Counted from the stretch's first letter, positions 18,118-28,089 are shown. The stretch: 34,790 bases of DNA from Roseburia sp. (GCA_014804775.1 JAAUZB010000021.1:35014-69803); one strand, 5' to 3'. Made by a program: numbers and translations. Notes: generated by a model from the letters alone, not told the origin.

Positions 18118-19134
18118 ATGAAAGAAAAAATTCTCAGTAAAAAGAAAAACGGTATGGCGGTATTGCTGCTTTCTCTTCTTATATATGCGGCAGCAATTGC
18201 AGCGACAGTGATCGGCGGTATGATGGCGGATGCCGGAAAGAATCCTGTGCTTTTGGTGATTGGGATTATCGTACTTTTCACCGCATGGCTGCTGTGGCCG
18301 GGTCTTAAGGTGTTAAGACCGCAGGAAGCGCTGGTACTTACCTTATTTGGAAAATATGTCGGCACATTAAAGGAGCCAGGTTTTTACTTTGTCAATCCGT
18401 TCTGTACGGCGGTCAATCCGGCGGCGAAGACAAAACTAAATCAAAGTGGGGATGTGAATCACGGAGGTTTACCGAAAGGCTCTTCAGCGGAGATCAATAT
18501 CAATGTAGAGGAAGCTGCCACAAAGAAAATTTCATTGAAGATCATGACTTTGAGCAACAACCGTCAGAAAATCAACGATTGTCTCGGAAACCCGATTGAA
18601 ATAGGGATCGCCGTTACCTGGCGTATTACAGATACGGCAAAGGCTGTCTTTAATGTGGATAACTACAAAGAGTTCCTTTCCCTGCAGTGTGACAGTGCAC
18701 TGAGAAATATTGTACGCCTCTATCCGTATGATGTCGCACCGAACGTTGATACAACCGGGGACGGCGTTGCGGACGAGGGCAGTCTCCGCGGGTCCAGCGA
18801 TACGGTAGCTACAAGAATCCGCGACGAGATTCAGGCGCGTGTGGATGAAGCAGGAATTGAGGTCGTGGAGGCGCGCATCACATATCTTGCATACGCACCC
18901 GAGATCGCAGCAGTGATGCTTCAGCGTCAGCAGGCATCAGCGATCATTGATGCGAGAAAGATGATCGTTGACGGTGCGGTCGGCATGGTTGAGATGGCAT
19001 TGGAGCGCTTAAATGAGAATCAGGTAGTGACGTTGGATGAGGAACGGAAGGCTGCAATGGTATCAAATCTTCTGGTCGTGCTTTGTGGAAACCATGACGC
19101 ACAGCCGGTTGTGAACTCAGGAAGTCTCTACTAG
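18118..19134 (+). CDS. SPFH/band 7 domain membrane protein
   Basis: Two N-terminal TM segments, VLRPQEALVLTLFGKYVGTLKEPGFYFVNPF, SPFH core and AAVMLQRQQASAIIDAR. Confidence 0.88.
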   Translation: MKEKILSKKKNGMAVLLLSLLIYAAAIAATVIGGMMADAGKNPVLLVIGIIVLFTAWLLWPGLKVLRPQEALVLTLFGKYVGTLKEPGFYFVNPFCTAVNPAAKTKLNQSGDVNHGGLPKGSSAEININVEEAATKKISLKIMTLSNNRQKINDCLGNPIEIGIAVTWRITDTAKAVFNVDNYKEFLSLQCDSALRNIVRLYPYDVAPNVDTTGDGVADEGSLRGSSDTVATRIRDEIQARVDEAGIEVVEARITYLAYAPEIAAVMLQRQQASAIIDARKMIVDGAVGMVEMALERLNENQVVTLDEERKAAMVSNLLVVLCGNHDAQPVVNSGSLY

Positions 19135-19143
19135 GGTCACTGT

Positions 19144-19347
19144 ATGGCAGATAATACAAAGAAGCAGGTGCCGCTTCGACTTTCACCAAAGCTTTATGAC
19201 GCAATCGCAGCCTGGGCAGAGGACGATTTCCGCTCCGTAAACGGGCAGATCGAATATCTTCTGTCAGAATGTGTCAGACAGCGGAAGAAAAACGGAAAAT
19301 ATGTTTCGGACGAAATAGATGTACCGCCGGAACTGGATATTTCATAA
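19144..19347 (+). CDS. Small ribbon-helix-helix (Arc-like) protein
   Basis: [36 protein letters not shown]; 9 nt after SPFH stop. Confidence 0.75.
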   Translation: MADNTKKQVPLRLSPKLYDAIAAWAEDDFRSVNGQIEYLLSECVRQRKKNGKYVSDEIDVPPELDIS

Positions 19348-19352
19348 GAAAA

Positions 19353-19403
19353 AGGGATGCTACACGAACCGATTGGAGTTTCGGAGTAACATCCCTGATT
19401 TTT
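19353..19403 (+). terminator. Probable terminator after SPFH-RHH operon
   Basis: AGGGATG...CATCCCT then GATTTTTGT. Confidence 0.6.
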
Positions 19404-19485
19404 GTATAAAATACTATCTTTTTATCAGCATAAACGTTATACCTATTAGAGAATGCATTCCAATCTAAGGGAAAGGAGGAGAGGC

Positions 19486-19989
19486 ATGGACAGGGATTTT
19501 CTTCTGATACGCAGAATGAAACGCGGTGATGAGGCTGCAATGGAGAACTTTGTGAGATTGTACTATCCGCTGATCTTGAGGTACTGCCAGTATCACATTG
19601 GAGACAGCGGGTATGCCGAAGATTTGACGCAGGATACGTTTGAGAGATTTTTCCGGGCGCTTTCCGGTTATGAGCACCGGGGCAAAGCGGCAAATTTTCT
19701 TTATATCATCGCAGGGAATCTCTGTAAAGATTTTTATCGGAGAAACAAGGAGTTAGCGATCACAGAATGGAATTCACTGTCCGGCAAAAATGAGATAGAG
19801 CGCGTAAATGACAAACTTGATATGGAGGCCGCATTGCACAGGCTGCCGGAGGAACTGAAAGAAGTGATAATCCTGCACTATTTTCAGGGTTTAAAATTAA
19901 GGGAAATCGCAGAAATATTGAATATCAGCCTTCCTCTGGTAAAATATCGGATAAAAAAGGCAAAGGAGCAGCTGATAACCTATTTGTAA
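19486..19989 (+). CDS. RNA polymerase sigma factor, ECF/sigma-70 family
   Basis: YAEDLTQDTFERFFRAL (region 2) and LHRLPEELKEVIILHYFQGLKLREIAEILNISLPLVKYRIKKAKEQL (region 4); RBS aaaggagga. Confidence 0.92.
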   Translation: MDRDFLLIRRMKRGDEAAMENFVRLYYPLILRYCQYHIGDSGYAEDLTQDTFERFFRALSGYEHRGKAANFLYIIAGNLCKDFYRRNKELAITEWNSLSGKNEIERVNDKLDMEAALHRLPEELKEVIILHYFQGLKLREIAEILNISLPLVKYRIKKAKEQLITYL

Positions 19990-20009
19990 AGAAACGGGGG
20001 TGAAACGGT

Positions 20010-20765
20010 ATGGAATTATTGGAAGAAAAATTAAAAAGCTATCCCAGGACTAAACATTACAGTGCACCGCAACAGGAAAAGATAGATCAGACCGTAGCCG
20101 CATCGAAAATGGCATTTTTTGAGAGTGAAAGTCAGCGGACAACAGTTTTTTTTGAATTTTTGTTTGAGCAGGGATTATATATCAAAAAACGCTGGTGGGT
20201 CTTACAGATATTGGTGCTGAGCGTGTTGTGGGGAATGCTGGTCTTTGTAGAGAGCAGCACTCATATGCGGCGGAGTATGGGAGTATGTGCTCCGGTCTTT
20301 GTTGTTTTGGTCATACCGGAGCTTTGGAAAAATAAAAGCTGTGATACCGTGGAAATTGAGGGGGTGGCTTACTATACCCTTCGTCAGATCTATGCGGCAC
20401 GAATGCTTTTATTTGCACTGGTGGATGTACTGCTTCTCGGTATTTTTACCGGTATTGTCTCCCTTATGACATGTGTGACAGTGGAGGAATTGCTGATACA
20501 ATTTTTTATTCCGCTGAGTGTAACCTGCGGTATCTGCTTTCGAACCTTGTGCAGCAGGCATTTTGGGTCCGAGTATTTTGCAGTCTCGCTTTCTATACTG
20601 TGGTGCGGCATTTGGATGTTCATTGTTCTCAGGGAAGAATTCTACCGTGTAGTGTCAGTTCCGGTCTGGTTCGGATTGCTTGTCTGTTCGGTGCTATATG
20701 TGATATATGCAGTTTACAGAGTGTTGAGAGATTGCGGAAAGGAGTGCATGTTAGAATGGAATTAA
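20010..20765 (+). CDS. Multi-TM protein in sigma/ABC operon (possible anti-sigma-like or transport partner)
   Basis: Cytosolic N-terminus then six or so TM segments; between sigma factor and ABC ATPase. Confidence 0.75.
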   Translation: MELLEEKLKSYPRTKHYSAPQQEKIDQTVAASKMAFFESESQRTTVFFEFLFEQGLYIKKRWWVLQILVLSVLWGMLVFVESSTHMRRSMGVCAPVFVVLVIPELWKNKSCDTVEIEGVAYYTLRQIYAARMLLFALVDVLLLGIFTGIVSLMTCVTVEELLIQFFIPLSVTCGICFRTLCSRHFGSEYFAVSLSILWCGIWMFIVLREEFYRVVSVPVWFGLLVCSVLYVIYAVYRVLRDCGKECMLEWN

Positions 20766-21643
20766 GGATAGAAAATGTGACAAAGGATTTTGGCGATACG
20801 AAGGCGGTAAGGAGTGTCTGCTATACCATGTCGAATGGCGTCTACGGGCTTTTGGGAATCAATGGCGCGGGTAAGACGACGTTGATGCGGATGCTCTGCA
20901 CGCTGTTAAAGCCAACGGACGGCAAAATCACTTATGAGGGACAGGATATTTTTGAGATGGGGGGAGAATACCGGAAACTGCTTGGGTATCTGCCGCAGGA
21001 TTTTGGATTTTACCCTGATTTTACCGTGAAGGATTATCTTCTTTATGTCGCTTCTATCAAAGGTTTGCGTCCGGCTACGGCAAAGCGGCGTGTGCAGGAG
21101 CTTATGCATAAGGTAGGACTGAGCGGGTCGCAGAATAAGAAAATGAAGAAATTGTCCGGCGGCATGAAACGCCGGGCAGGTATCGCTCAGGCTATGCTGA
21201 ATGACCCGAAGATACTGGTTTTGGATGAGCCTACCGCGGGTTTAGACCCCAATGAGAGAATCCGTTTTCGGAATCTGATCAGTGAGCTTTCCATGGAGCG
21301 GCTGGTGCTGCTATCCACCCACATCGTATCCGACATAGAATACATTGCAAATGAGATTCTTCTGATGAAAGACGGAGAAATTGCCTATTCCGGTACGCAG
21401 GAGGAGATTATTTCATCTATTCCCGAGCAGGTGTGGAGCTGTGTAGTGACGCGTGAGAAAGTGGAAGCTTACACAAAGCAATATAAAGTTGCAAATATCA
21501 AAACCTTGCCAGAGGGTGTGGAACTTCGAATTCTCTCAAAAGAGCCGCCTGCGGTGGATGCGAGGAGAGAAGAGACGACGCTGGAGGATGTATTTTTGGC
21601 ATATTTTGGAGAAAAGGCAGGTGAGACAGATGGTATATTATGA
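20756..21643 (+). CDS. ABC transporter ATP-binding protein
   Basis: GINGAGKTTLMRML (Walker A), LSGGMKRRAGIAQAM, ILVLDEPTAGLDPNERIRFR; start MELRIENV (track start 20471 too early). Confidence 0.93.
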   Translation: MELRIENVTKDFGDTKAVRSVCYTMSNGVYGLLGINGAGKTTLMRMLCTLLKPTDGKITYEGQDIFEMGGEYRKLLGYLPQDFGFYPDFTVKDYLLYVASIKGLRPATAKRRVQELMHKVGLSGSQNKKMKKLSGGMKRRAGIAQAMLNDPKILVLDEPTAGLDPNERIRFRNLISELSMERLVLLSTHIVSDIEYIANEILLMKDGEIAYSGTQEEIISSIPEQVWSCVVTREKVEAYTKQYKVANIKTLPEGVELRILSKEPPAVDARREETTLEDVFLAYFGEKAGETDGIL

Positions 21644-22856
21644 GCTTAAGAAAATTTTTGTGAAAAAAAGCAGTCAGATTGCGATGCTGATGCTGCTGAT
21701 CCTGTTGGGAGTCGTGTGTTGGATTGTGATACACAATGTGGAGTATGTCAATGAAAGAGGCGAGATAGAGACAGGAGTCGCAGCAGCTCAAAAACTCAGG
21801 GAGGCAGAAAAAGAATGGGCAGGGGTACTGGATGAGGAAAAGATCAGAGATGTGATCAGAGAAAATCTCAGGATTTCTGCTACTCCGGAAGCTCAGTCCG
21901 AGGATGTGGTACAAAGTAACATCGCATACGGCTGGAAACAGGGTTTTAGCGATATTCGAAGGCTATTGGTCTATGCGTTCAATGATTTTAATGTGTATAA
22001 TTATTATGTTCCCGATCATCTGACGCCGGAGGATGCCAAATATTTTTATTCCAACCGGGAGTTGCATTTAAGAGAATGGCTTGAGGGACCTGCAGCCGAC
22101 CAGTATACGGAGGAAGAAAAGGCGTTTTTGATCCAAAGGTATGAGACGCTGCAGACACCGCTGCAATATGATTATATAGAAGGCTGGAAACAGCTGAGCG
22201 CGTCTACCACAATGCTTGTTATGATTATGGTGCTGATCCTTGGATTTTTGACCGCCAGTATTTTTTCCGGTGAGTTCCAGCTGAAAGCAGACGCTGTTTT
22301 TTTCGCATCGCGCTATGGAAGGGAGAAGGCTGTCACGGCGAAAATAAAAGCGGGATTTCTGCTGGTAACGGGTATCTACTGGCTGATGATGCTGCTTCAT
22401 GCGGCAGTCGTTCTCGGTGTTTTGGGAGCAGACGGGGCGGGCTGTATGATACAGACCAACGGTTCAAAATGGATGAGTTTTTATCATATCACGTTCCTGC
22501 AGGAGTATCTGCTGATTGCGGTTGGAGGATATTTGGGGGCATTAAGCATCCTGTTTTTGACAATGCTTGTCTCTGCGTGGAGCAAATCATCGGTTCTGGC
22601 TGTGATCGTTCCGTTTATACTGATTTTTATCCCGGAATTTGTAAGAAACAGCAAAAACATCCTGATAGACAGGATTTTGGGATTTTTCCCGGATATGCTG
22701 TTGCAGATCAATTCGGCGATCAAGACGATCAATTTGTTTCAGATAGGCGGGAAGGTGTTCGGTTCCATTGAAGTTTTGTTTGTGATAAATATGATACTTG
22801 TATTGGCACTGCTTCCCGCCATTTTTATTATTTATCGAAGGGCAGAGGTCAAATAA
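21630..22856 (+). CDS. ABC transporter permease
   Basis: MVYYELKKIFVKKSSQ start, multiple TM segments, overlaps ATPase stop. Confidence 0.85.
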   Translation: MVYYELKKIFVKKSSQIAMLMLLILLGVVCWIVIHNVEYVNERGEIETGVAAAQKLREAEKEWAGVLDEEKIRDVIRENLRISATPEAQSEDVVQSNIAYGWKQGFSDIRRLLVYAFNDFNVYNYYVPDHLTPEDAKYFYSNRELHLREWLEGPAADQYTEEEKAFLIQRYETLQTPLQYDYIEGWKQLSASTTMLVMIMVLILGFLTASIFSGEFQLKADAVFFASRYGREKAVTAKIKAGFLLVTGIYWLMMLLHAAVVLGVLGADGAGCMIQTNGSKWMSFYHITFLQEYLLIAVGGYLGALSILFLTMLVSAWSKSSVLAVIVPFILIFIPEFVRNSKNILIDRILGFFPDMLLQINSAIKTINLFQIGGKVFGSIEVLFVINMILVLALLPAIFIIYRRAEVK

Positions 22857-24646
22857 TACTCTTTCAAATACTTTTTTACAATATCAAAGGGTGCGGGCCC
22901 GATATCCAGGACTGCCTGATGAAATGCAATGTCGCTGTAATCACTGCCATACATTTCACGGGCAGTCTCTTTTAATTCCAGAAATTCTAAATATCCTACA
23001 TAGTATTTTAGATAATGCGAAGGCTCCTCAACGATAAGCTCATAGACCCGACGCAGGGATGCGGTATCGGTGATCCCGTAATTTGACCAGAATTTTACGG
23101 TATCGGAAAAACTCCAACCGTCATAATGGATGCCGATGTCGGTGGACGCATAGAGACTTAAAAGGGCAGACTGATTCAGAGAGAGAGCAGCAGCCTGTTC
23201 CTCTGGCAGACCGGCATACTGGTAGGAGATCATCTCAACGTATGTCGCCCAGCCTTCCACATATCCGGGGAAATTCAGAATGGAACGTACCGCGGGCAGA
23301 CCGGCATTGTAGGACATTACGGTCTGATAGAGATGACCGGGGAAACCCTCATGCGCAAGAGTCGTAAAGTAAGTCATGCCGGCAGGATCTGTGGAAGCGT
23401 TGATGTAAATGGAATTGCTGCTGTAATTGTCGATAGGCGCTGTGATATAGAAAGCAGGCGCCATATAATCTTCCATACATTCGTCTATGTAACTTACAGT
23501 ATATGACGCGTCGGGGGCAGCAGGAAAATGTTCTGACATCCGCTCCTGTAAAAGAGAAAGAACTGCCTGCGGGTCCATCGCGTCGAGTGTGACCGGCTCC
23601 ATAATGGCAGGATTTTCCTGTACCAGAGCGGTAATTTCGGCGAGATCAGAGATGCGCTTGTTTTCAATCATAGACTGGATTTCTTTGATATCCAGATAGC
23701 ATCCGGTATTGTGTGCAACCAGATATTCGTAATATTCCTTCCCGTCTGCCAGATAGCAAAGACCCATATCATTTGTTCCGCTGCCCAAAAGAGCGGTCAT
23801 GGCATCTGCAAGTGACCGGTATGCCGGAAAGAAAGATTCCGTCAATACAGCCTTATTGCGTGCCTTATAATCTGACCGCTCCGCATCTGTCAGATCTGTC
23901 AGCTCATCGACTCTGCGATCGAAAGTCTGCAGCAGATAATGATTTTCCTGATCGGCAATGAGATCCTCGCACTGTGAGATCACGTTATCACAGGCAAAAT
24001 CGGACATAAAGAGACCTTCGGCTGCTTTTTTTTGTTCATAAGCGATGATCTGTTCAAAATAGTCGTCTGTCAGAGCCAGAAGCGCAAGATAATCTTCTAC
24101 ATCTTTCTTACCGTAGAAACGGTACTCCTCATAAAGGACCGGGAGCTGCGCCTGAATACCGGTAGAGGGACGCAGGAGCTCATCGTAGTAGGTGAGATCT
24201 GCAACAGAGAGTTGAAGCTTTAGGTATGCGGAGAGGACATCATAGGTTAAGCGTCTGCCTGTGTCCAGAGAGTCATAGTCAAATTTTTCCAGAGCGGACA
24301 GTGTATTTTCCAGATTTGCATTTGCCTCTGAAATGCTCTGGTCAGAAAGATCTCCCAGCGAGACGGTAGCATCTGTGATGCCGAAGCTCTCCGGATCTGT
24401 CAATGTAAAATGTAAGTTGATCGTGTTGCCCGCAAGCTCCGTGCAAAAGAGGTCGTTTAAAAAGGCGTCGAATCCGTCAGCGGTCTTGTTGTCATACTCA
24501 GCGTCTATTTCTGTGCCGCTTCCCGAAATGCCCATAGAGGGGGAGGCACATCCGGTGAGGAGAGAGCAGGTGAGAAGAAAAGAGAAAGAGAGCTGCAAAC
24601 ATTTTTTTAATTTCGTGTGCTTTGATTTCATTCTGTTTTCCTTCAT
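22832..24646 (-). CDS. DUF885 family lipoprotein (putative metallopeptidase)
   Basis: Lipobox LLTGC; TTLAHEGFPGHLYQ (HExxH-like) and YVEGWATYVE; start at MKENR rather than track start 24757. Confidence 0.85.
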   Translation of the reverse strand: MKENRMKSKHTKLKKCLQLSFSFLLTCSLLTGCASPSMGISGSGTEIDAEYDNKTADGFDAFLNDLFCTELAGNTINLHFTLTDPESFGITDATVSLGDLSDQSISEANANLENTLSALEKFDYDSLDTGRRLTYDVLSAYLKLQLSVADLTYYDELLRPSTGIQAQLPVLYEEYRFYGKKDVEDYLALLALTDDYFEQIIAYEQKKAAEGLFMSDFACDNVISQCEDLIADQENHYLLQTFDRRVDELTDLTDAERSDYKARNKAVLTESFFPAYRSLADAMTALLGSGTNDMGLCYLADGKEYYEYLVAHNTGCYLDIKEIQSMIENKRISDLAEITALVQENPAIMEPVTLDAMDPQAVLSLLQERMSEHFPAAPDASYTVSYIDECMEDYMAPAFYITAPIDNYSSNSIYINASTDPAGMTYFTTLAHEGFPGHLYQTVMSYNAGLPAVRSILNFPGYVEGWATYVEMISYQYAGLPEEQAAALSLNQSALLSLYASTDIGIHYDGWSFSDTVKFWSNYGITDTASLRRVYELIVEEPSHYLKYYVGYLEFLELKETAREMYGSDYSDIAFHQAVLDIGPAPFDIVKKYLKEYYLTSALR

Positions 24647-24738
24647 AATAAAAAGAGTCAGCATATCATATGAAAAGAAAGTCGGAATTATTCGGTCAGT
24701 TTTACATATATATAAAGCAAAACAAGACGGAGCCAGAT

Positions 24739-25353
24739 ATGAATTATCTTTGGGCATTTATGATATTGATCGGAGTGGTTTACGCCGCTATTCACGGAAC
24801 GCTGCCGGAGCTGACCAATGCAGCATTAGACTCTTCAAAGGAGGCGGTCACACTCTGTATCACGATGGTGGGAGTCATGTCTTTCTGGGTGGGATTAATG
24901 AAAATTGCCGAAAAATCCGGTATTATAGTCGGACTGTCGAGGAGGCTGCGGCCTGTGCTGCGTTTCCTGTTTCCAGGAATCCCGACAGAACATAAAGCAA
25001 ATGATTATATCGCGACCAATATCATTGCGAATGTATTTGGTCTGGGCTGGGCGGCAACTCCGGCGGGGCTGAAAGCGATGGAGGCGCTGCAGGAACTGAA
25101 CGAAGAGAAGTGCCGGAAGTCGAAAACAGGAAAGTGTTATGCCTTGGATGTTGCGACAGACGAGATGTGTACCTTCCTTATTATAAACATTTCTTCTTTG
25201 CAGATCATTCCGGTGAACATTATTGCATATCGGGGGCAGTACGGGAGTGTAAACCCAACGGCAATCGTGGGACCGGCATTGCTTGCCACGATGATAAGCA
25301 CAATGGTGGCGGTGGTGTTTTGTAAGGTGGTGAATATGAGGCGGAGAGTGTAA
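24739..25353 (+). CDS. spmA: Spore maturation protein A
   Basis: MNYLWAFMILIGVVYA, SFWVGLMKIAEKSG, IIANVFGLGWAATPAGLKAM; start set to 24739. Confidence 0.88.
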   Translation: MNYLWAFMILIGVVYAAIHGTLPELTNAALDSSKEAVTLCITMVGVMSFWVGLMKIAEKSGIIVGLSRRLRPVLRFLFPGIPTEHKANDYIATNIIANVFGLGWAATPAGLKAMEALQELNEEKCRKSKTGKCYALDVATDEMCTFLIINISSLQIIPVNIIAYRGQYGSVNPTAIVGPALLATMISTMVAVVFCKVVNMRRRV

Positions 25354-25394
25354 AGGTGTACTTATCTTTAAAAAGAAAACAGAAAATTTCTATG

Positions 25395-25420
25395 CGGATG
25401 AAACATTTTCATCCGTTTTT
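25395..25420 (+). terminator. Intrinsic terminator downstream of spmA
   Basis: CGGATGAAA-CAT-TTTCATCCG-TTTTT. Confidence 0.8.
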
Positions 25421-25461
25421 CCGTCTATATAAATAAGACATGAAATATGGAGGGAATGCGA

Positions 25462-26430
25462 ATGAAGAAACGTGCTGTCATATTGCTTTTACTATTGAGT
25501 CTGACACTGTGCGGATGCGGAACCGGTGCAGGCGGACAAGATGGGCACACGCCTCAGACAGAGGCCCCTGAAGATCAGACAGGGAATGGATTGGAAACAG
25601 AGGAGTCCGAAATCCGGGATGGAAGAGCTACGCAGGCGGTACAAGGGGGACCGTACGGCGAACTTTCTATATTAATACCTGCCGGATGGGAGTACGAAAC
25701 GTATTTGACGGATAGCAACGATCGGGGAAGTGGTTTATATGGAATCCATTTTTATCCGGAAAATGTGAACAACGGCTATATTGAGATTGCTTATATAGAT
25801 TCCTTTGGTGTCTGCGGAACAGGGCTTGCGGAAAAAACTGTGACAGTCGCGGGAAATCCGGCAAATATCGGTACATATGACGGTCACGAGTACTGGGATT
25901 TTATTTCTTTCGGGGATCAGTATGAGGGAATAGTAGCATCGACCTATTTCGTGGATGACTGGTGGAGTGGATATGAAGATCAGGTGATGGACATTCTTGA
26001 TACCGTATCATTCGACAAAAATATAAAGGAGGGCGGCGCGTATATTTACAGCCAGGAATCGGAGATCAGCGAGATTGGTCTGTATGTTGCTCTGAAAAAG
26101 ATATCTCCGACGGGCGCAACTCTTGTATTTAACCAATATGACCCGGATGCCCCAACCGGACGTTTACAATATGGAAACGATTTTGCAGTCGAACTGCTAA
26201 AAGACGGAGAATGGGAAAGCGCTCCGATTGTTGTAGATGTAGACTATGGATTTGAGGCGGTTGCTTATATGATGAAAAATGGGGAAAGCTCCGAGCAGGA
26301 GTTAAACTGGGAGTGGCTGTACGGAGAGCTTGCACCGGGCGAATACCGGATCAGGAAGAAAATTTCTGATTTTCGGGAAACTGGAGACTATGATACGTAT
26401 ACTGTTTATACCCATTTTATCCTGAACTAA
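25462..26430 (+). CDS. Lipoprotein with C-terminal Ig-like domain
   Basis: Lipobox LTLCGCG; ISEIGLYVALKKISPTGATLVFNQYD...LAPGEYRIRKKISD. Confidence 0.8.
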   Translation: MKKRAVILLLLLSLTLCGCGTGAGGQDGHTPQTEAPEDQTGNGLETEESEIRDGRATQAVQGGPYGELSILIPAGWEYETYLTDSNDRGSGLYGIHFYPENVNNGYIEIAYIDSFGVCGTGLAEKTVTVAGNPANIGTYDGHEYWDFISFGDQYEGIVASTYFVDDWWSGYEDQVMDILDTVSFDKNIKEGGAYIYSQESEISEIGLYVALKKISPTGATLVFNQYDPDAPTGRLQYGNDFAVELLKDGEWESAPIVVDVDYGFEAVAYMMKNGESSEQELNWEWLYGELAPGEYRIRKKISDFRETGDYDTYTVYTHFILN

Positions 26431-26518
26431 AAGATGTATACACGCAGGCAGCAGAAAGCGAAATAAAATCAGAAGAGGTTTCATATACTGAATTAACAGA
26501 AAAACATGGTTATTATAT

Positions 26519-27043
26519 ATGAAGATAATGATGTTTCTGTCAGATGTGATGATACCACTTCTGATTTTTTGCATTGTAGGATACGGGATTCTGAGCAGAC
26601 ATAATGTTTATGAGGAATTTATCGAGGGCGCAAAGGACGGATTTCATACAGTGATAGGAATCATGCCGACGCTGGTGGGGCTGATGGTAGGTGTAGGTAT
26701 TTTGCGCGCTTCCGGATTTTTGGATGCACTGTCTGGTGTGTTTGGCCTCTTTACAGAAAAAATAGGATTTCCCTCAGACCTGCTTCCAATCACTATTGTA
26801 AAGATGTTTTCCTCCTCTGCGGCAACAGGTCTGCTGCTTGATCTCTATAAGGAGCATGGAACCGATTCCATGATTGGGAGGATGGCGTCCATTATGATGA
26901 GCAGTACCGAGACGATTTTTTATACCATGTCAGTCTATTTTATGACGGTAAAGATTAAGAAAAGCCGCTATACGTTAGCGGGTGCGCTGATCGCAACATT
27001 GGCGGGAACTGTGGCGAGCGTGGTGCTTGCAGGATATATGTAA
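26519..27043 (+). CDS. spmB: Spore maturation protein B
   Basis: FSSSAATGLLLDLYKEHGTDSMIGRMASIMMSSTETIFYTMSVYF. Confidence 0.9.
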   Translation: MKIMMFLSDVMIPLLIFCIVGYGILSRHNVYEEFIEGAKDGFHTVIGIMPTLVGLMVGVGILRASGFLDALSGVFGLFTEKIGFPSDLLPITIVKMFSSSAATGLLLDLYKEHGTDSMIGRMASIMMSSTETIFYTMSVYFMTVKIKKSRYTLAGALIATLAGTVASVVLAGYM

Positions 27044-27084
27044 AGGGTAACTTTCCAAAATCAGGGCAGTTATGTGAAAAACAG

Positions 27085-27113
27085 TTGAGATATTTTTCCG
27101 ACTGGCATATAAT
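27085..27113 (+). promoter_or_regulatory. Promoter of cysK
   Basis: TTGAGA - 17 nt - TATAAT. Confidence 0.65.
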
Positions 27114-27159
27114 AGAAAATCAGAAACGCATGAGAGCACACAACTGGCGGAGGATGAAG

Positions 27160-28089
27160 ATGATCTGTGAAAATATATTGGATGCTGTGGGAAATACACC
27201 CCTGATTCGACTGAACCGTATGGCAGAGGAGGATTCTGCCGAGATTCTGGTAAAATTTGAAGGACTTAATGTCGGTGGTTCTATTAAAACAAGAACTGCA
27301 TATAATATGATTATGGAGGCAGAGAAACAGGGGCTGATCAAAGAGGACACTGTTATTGTCGAGCCTACCAGCGGAAATCAGGGAATAGGTCTTGCATTGG
27401 TAGGGGCAGTGCGCGGCTATAAGACGGTCATCATCATGCCGGATTCTGTCAGTGAGGAACGCCGTAAGCTGGTAGAGCACTACGGGGCGGAAGTTGTTCT
27501 GATCCATGACGATGACAACATTGGGGAGTGTATTGAAGAGTGTCTGCAGACGGCATACAGAATGGCAAGAGAGAATCCGAAGGTATTTGTACCGCAGCAA
27601 TTTGAAAACCCGGCGAATCCTGCGGTTCACAAAAGCAATACCGGTCTGGAAATTTTGGAGCAGGCAGGAGGAACGATTGACGGATTCTGCTCAGGAATCG
27701 GCACGGGCGGCACGATCAGCGGGATCGGTGAGGTATTGCGAAAGAAGAATCCGGGAATAGAGATTTGGGCGGTGGAGCCGGAGCACGCGGCAATTCTGTC
27801 CGGAGGTTCCATCGGAACGCATATCCAGATGGGAATCGGTGACGGCGTGATACCGAAAGTGTTGAATCAGCAGATTTATGATGAGGTTTGCATTGTTACA
27901 GATGAGGAAGCCATCCAGGCATCAAAGGATCTGGCGGTGAAAGAGGGTATTATGTGCGGGATTTCCAGTGGCACAAATGTGGCGGCGGCAATCCGGCTTG
28001 CAAAAAAGCTGGGAAAGGGAAAGACGGTTGTCACTGTATTGCCGGATACGGCGGAGCGGTATTTCTCAACACCGCTGTTTGACAATTAG
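27160..28089 (+). CDS. cysK: Cysteine synthase (O-acetylserine sulfhydrylase)
   Basis: VGNTPLIRLNR, GGSIKTRTAYNMI, EPTSGNQGIGLA, GIGTGGTISGIGEVL; start MICENIL. Confidence 0.93.
   Translation: MICENILDAVGNTPLIRLNRMAEEDSAEILVKFEGLNVGGSIKTRTAYNMIMEAEKQGLIKEDTVIVEPTSGNQGIGLALVGAVRGYKTVIIMPDSVSEERRKLVEHYGAEVVLIHDDDNIGECIEECLQTAYRMARENPKVFVPQQFENPANPAVHKSNTGLEILEQAGGTIDGFCSGIGTGGTISGIGEVLRKKNPGIEIWAVEPEHAAILSGGSIGTHIQMGIGDGVIPKVLNQQIYDEVCIVTDEEAIQASKDLAVKEGIMCGISSGTNVAAAIRLAKKLGKGKTVVTVLPDTAERYFSTPLFDN

Noticed and set aside
20471-20755. N-terminal extension of the ABC ATPase in the ORF track
   Set aside because: Overlaps the upstream membrane protein gene in another frame; the ABC domain begins at MELRIENV (20756)
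24333-24995. 220-aa plus ORF
   Set aside because: Overlaps DUF885 antisense and spmA in another frame; no domain resemblance
27070-27630. 186-aa minus-strand ORF
   Set aside because: Antisense to cysK, which has clear motifs; Cys/His/Leu-rich mirror-frame composition
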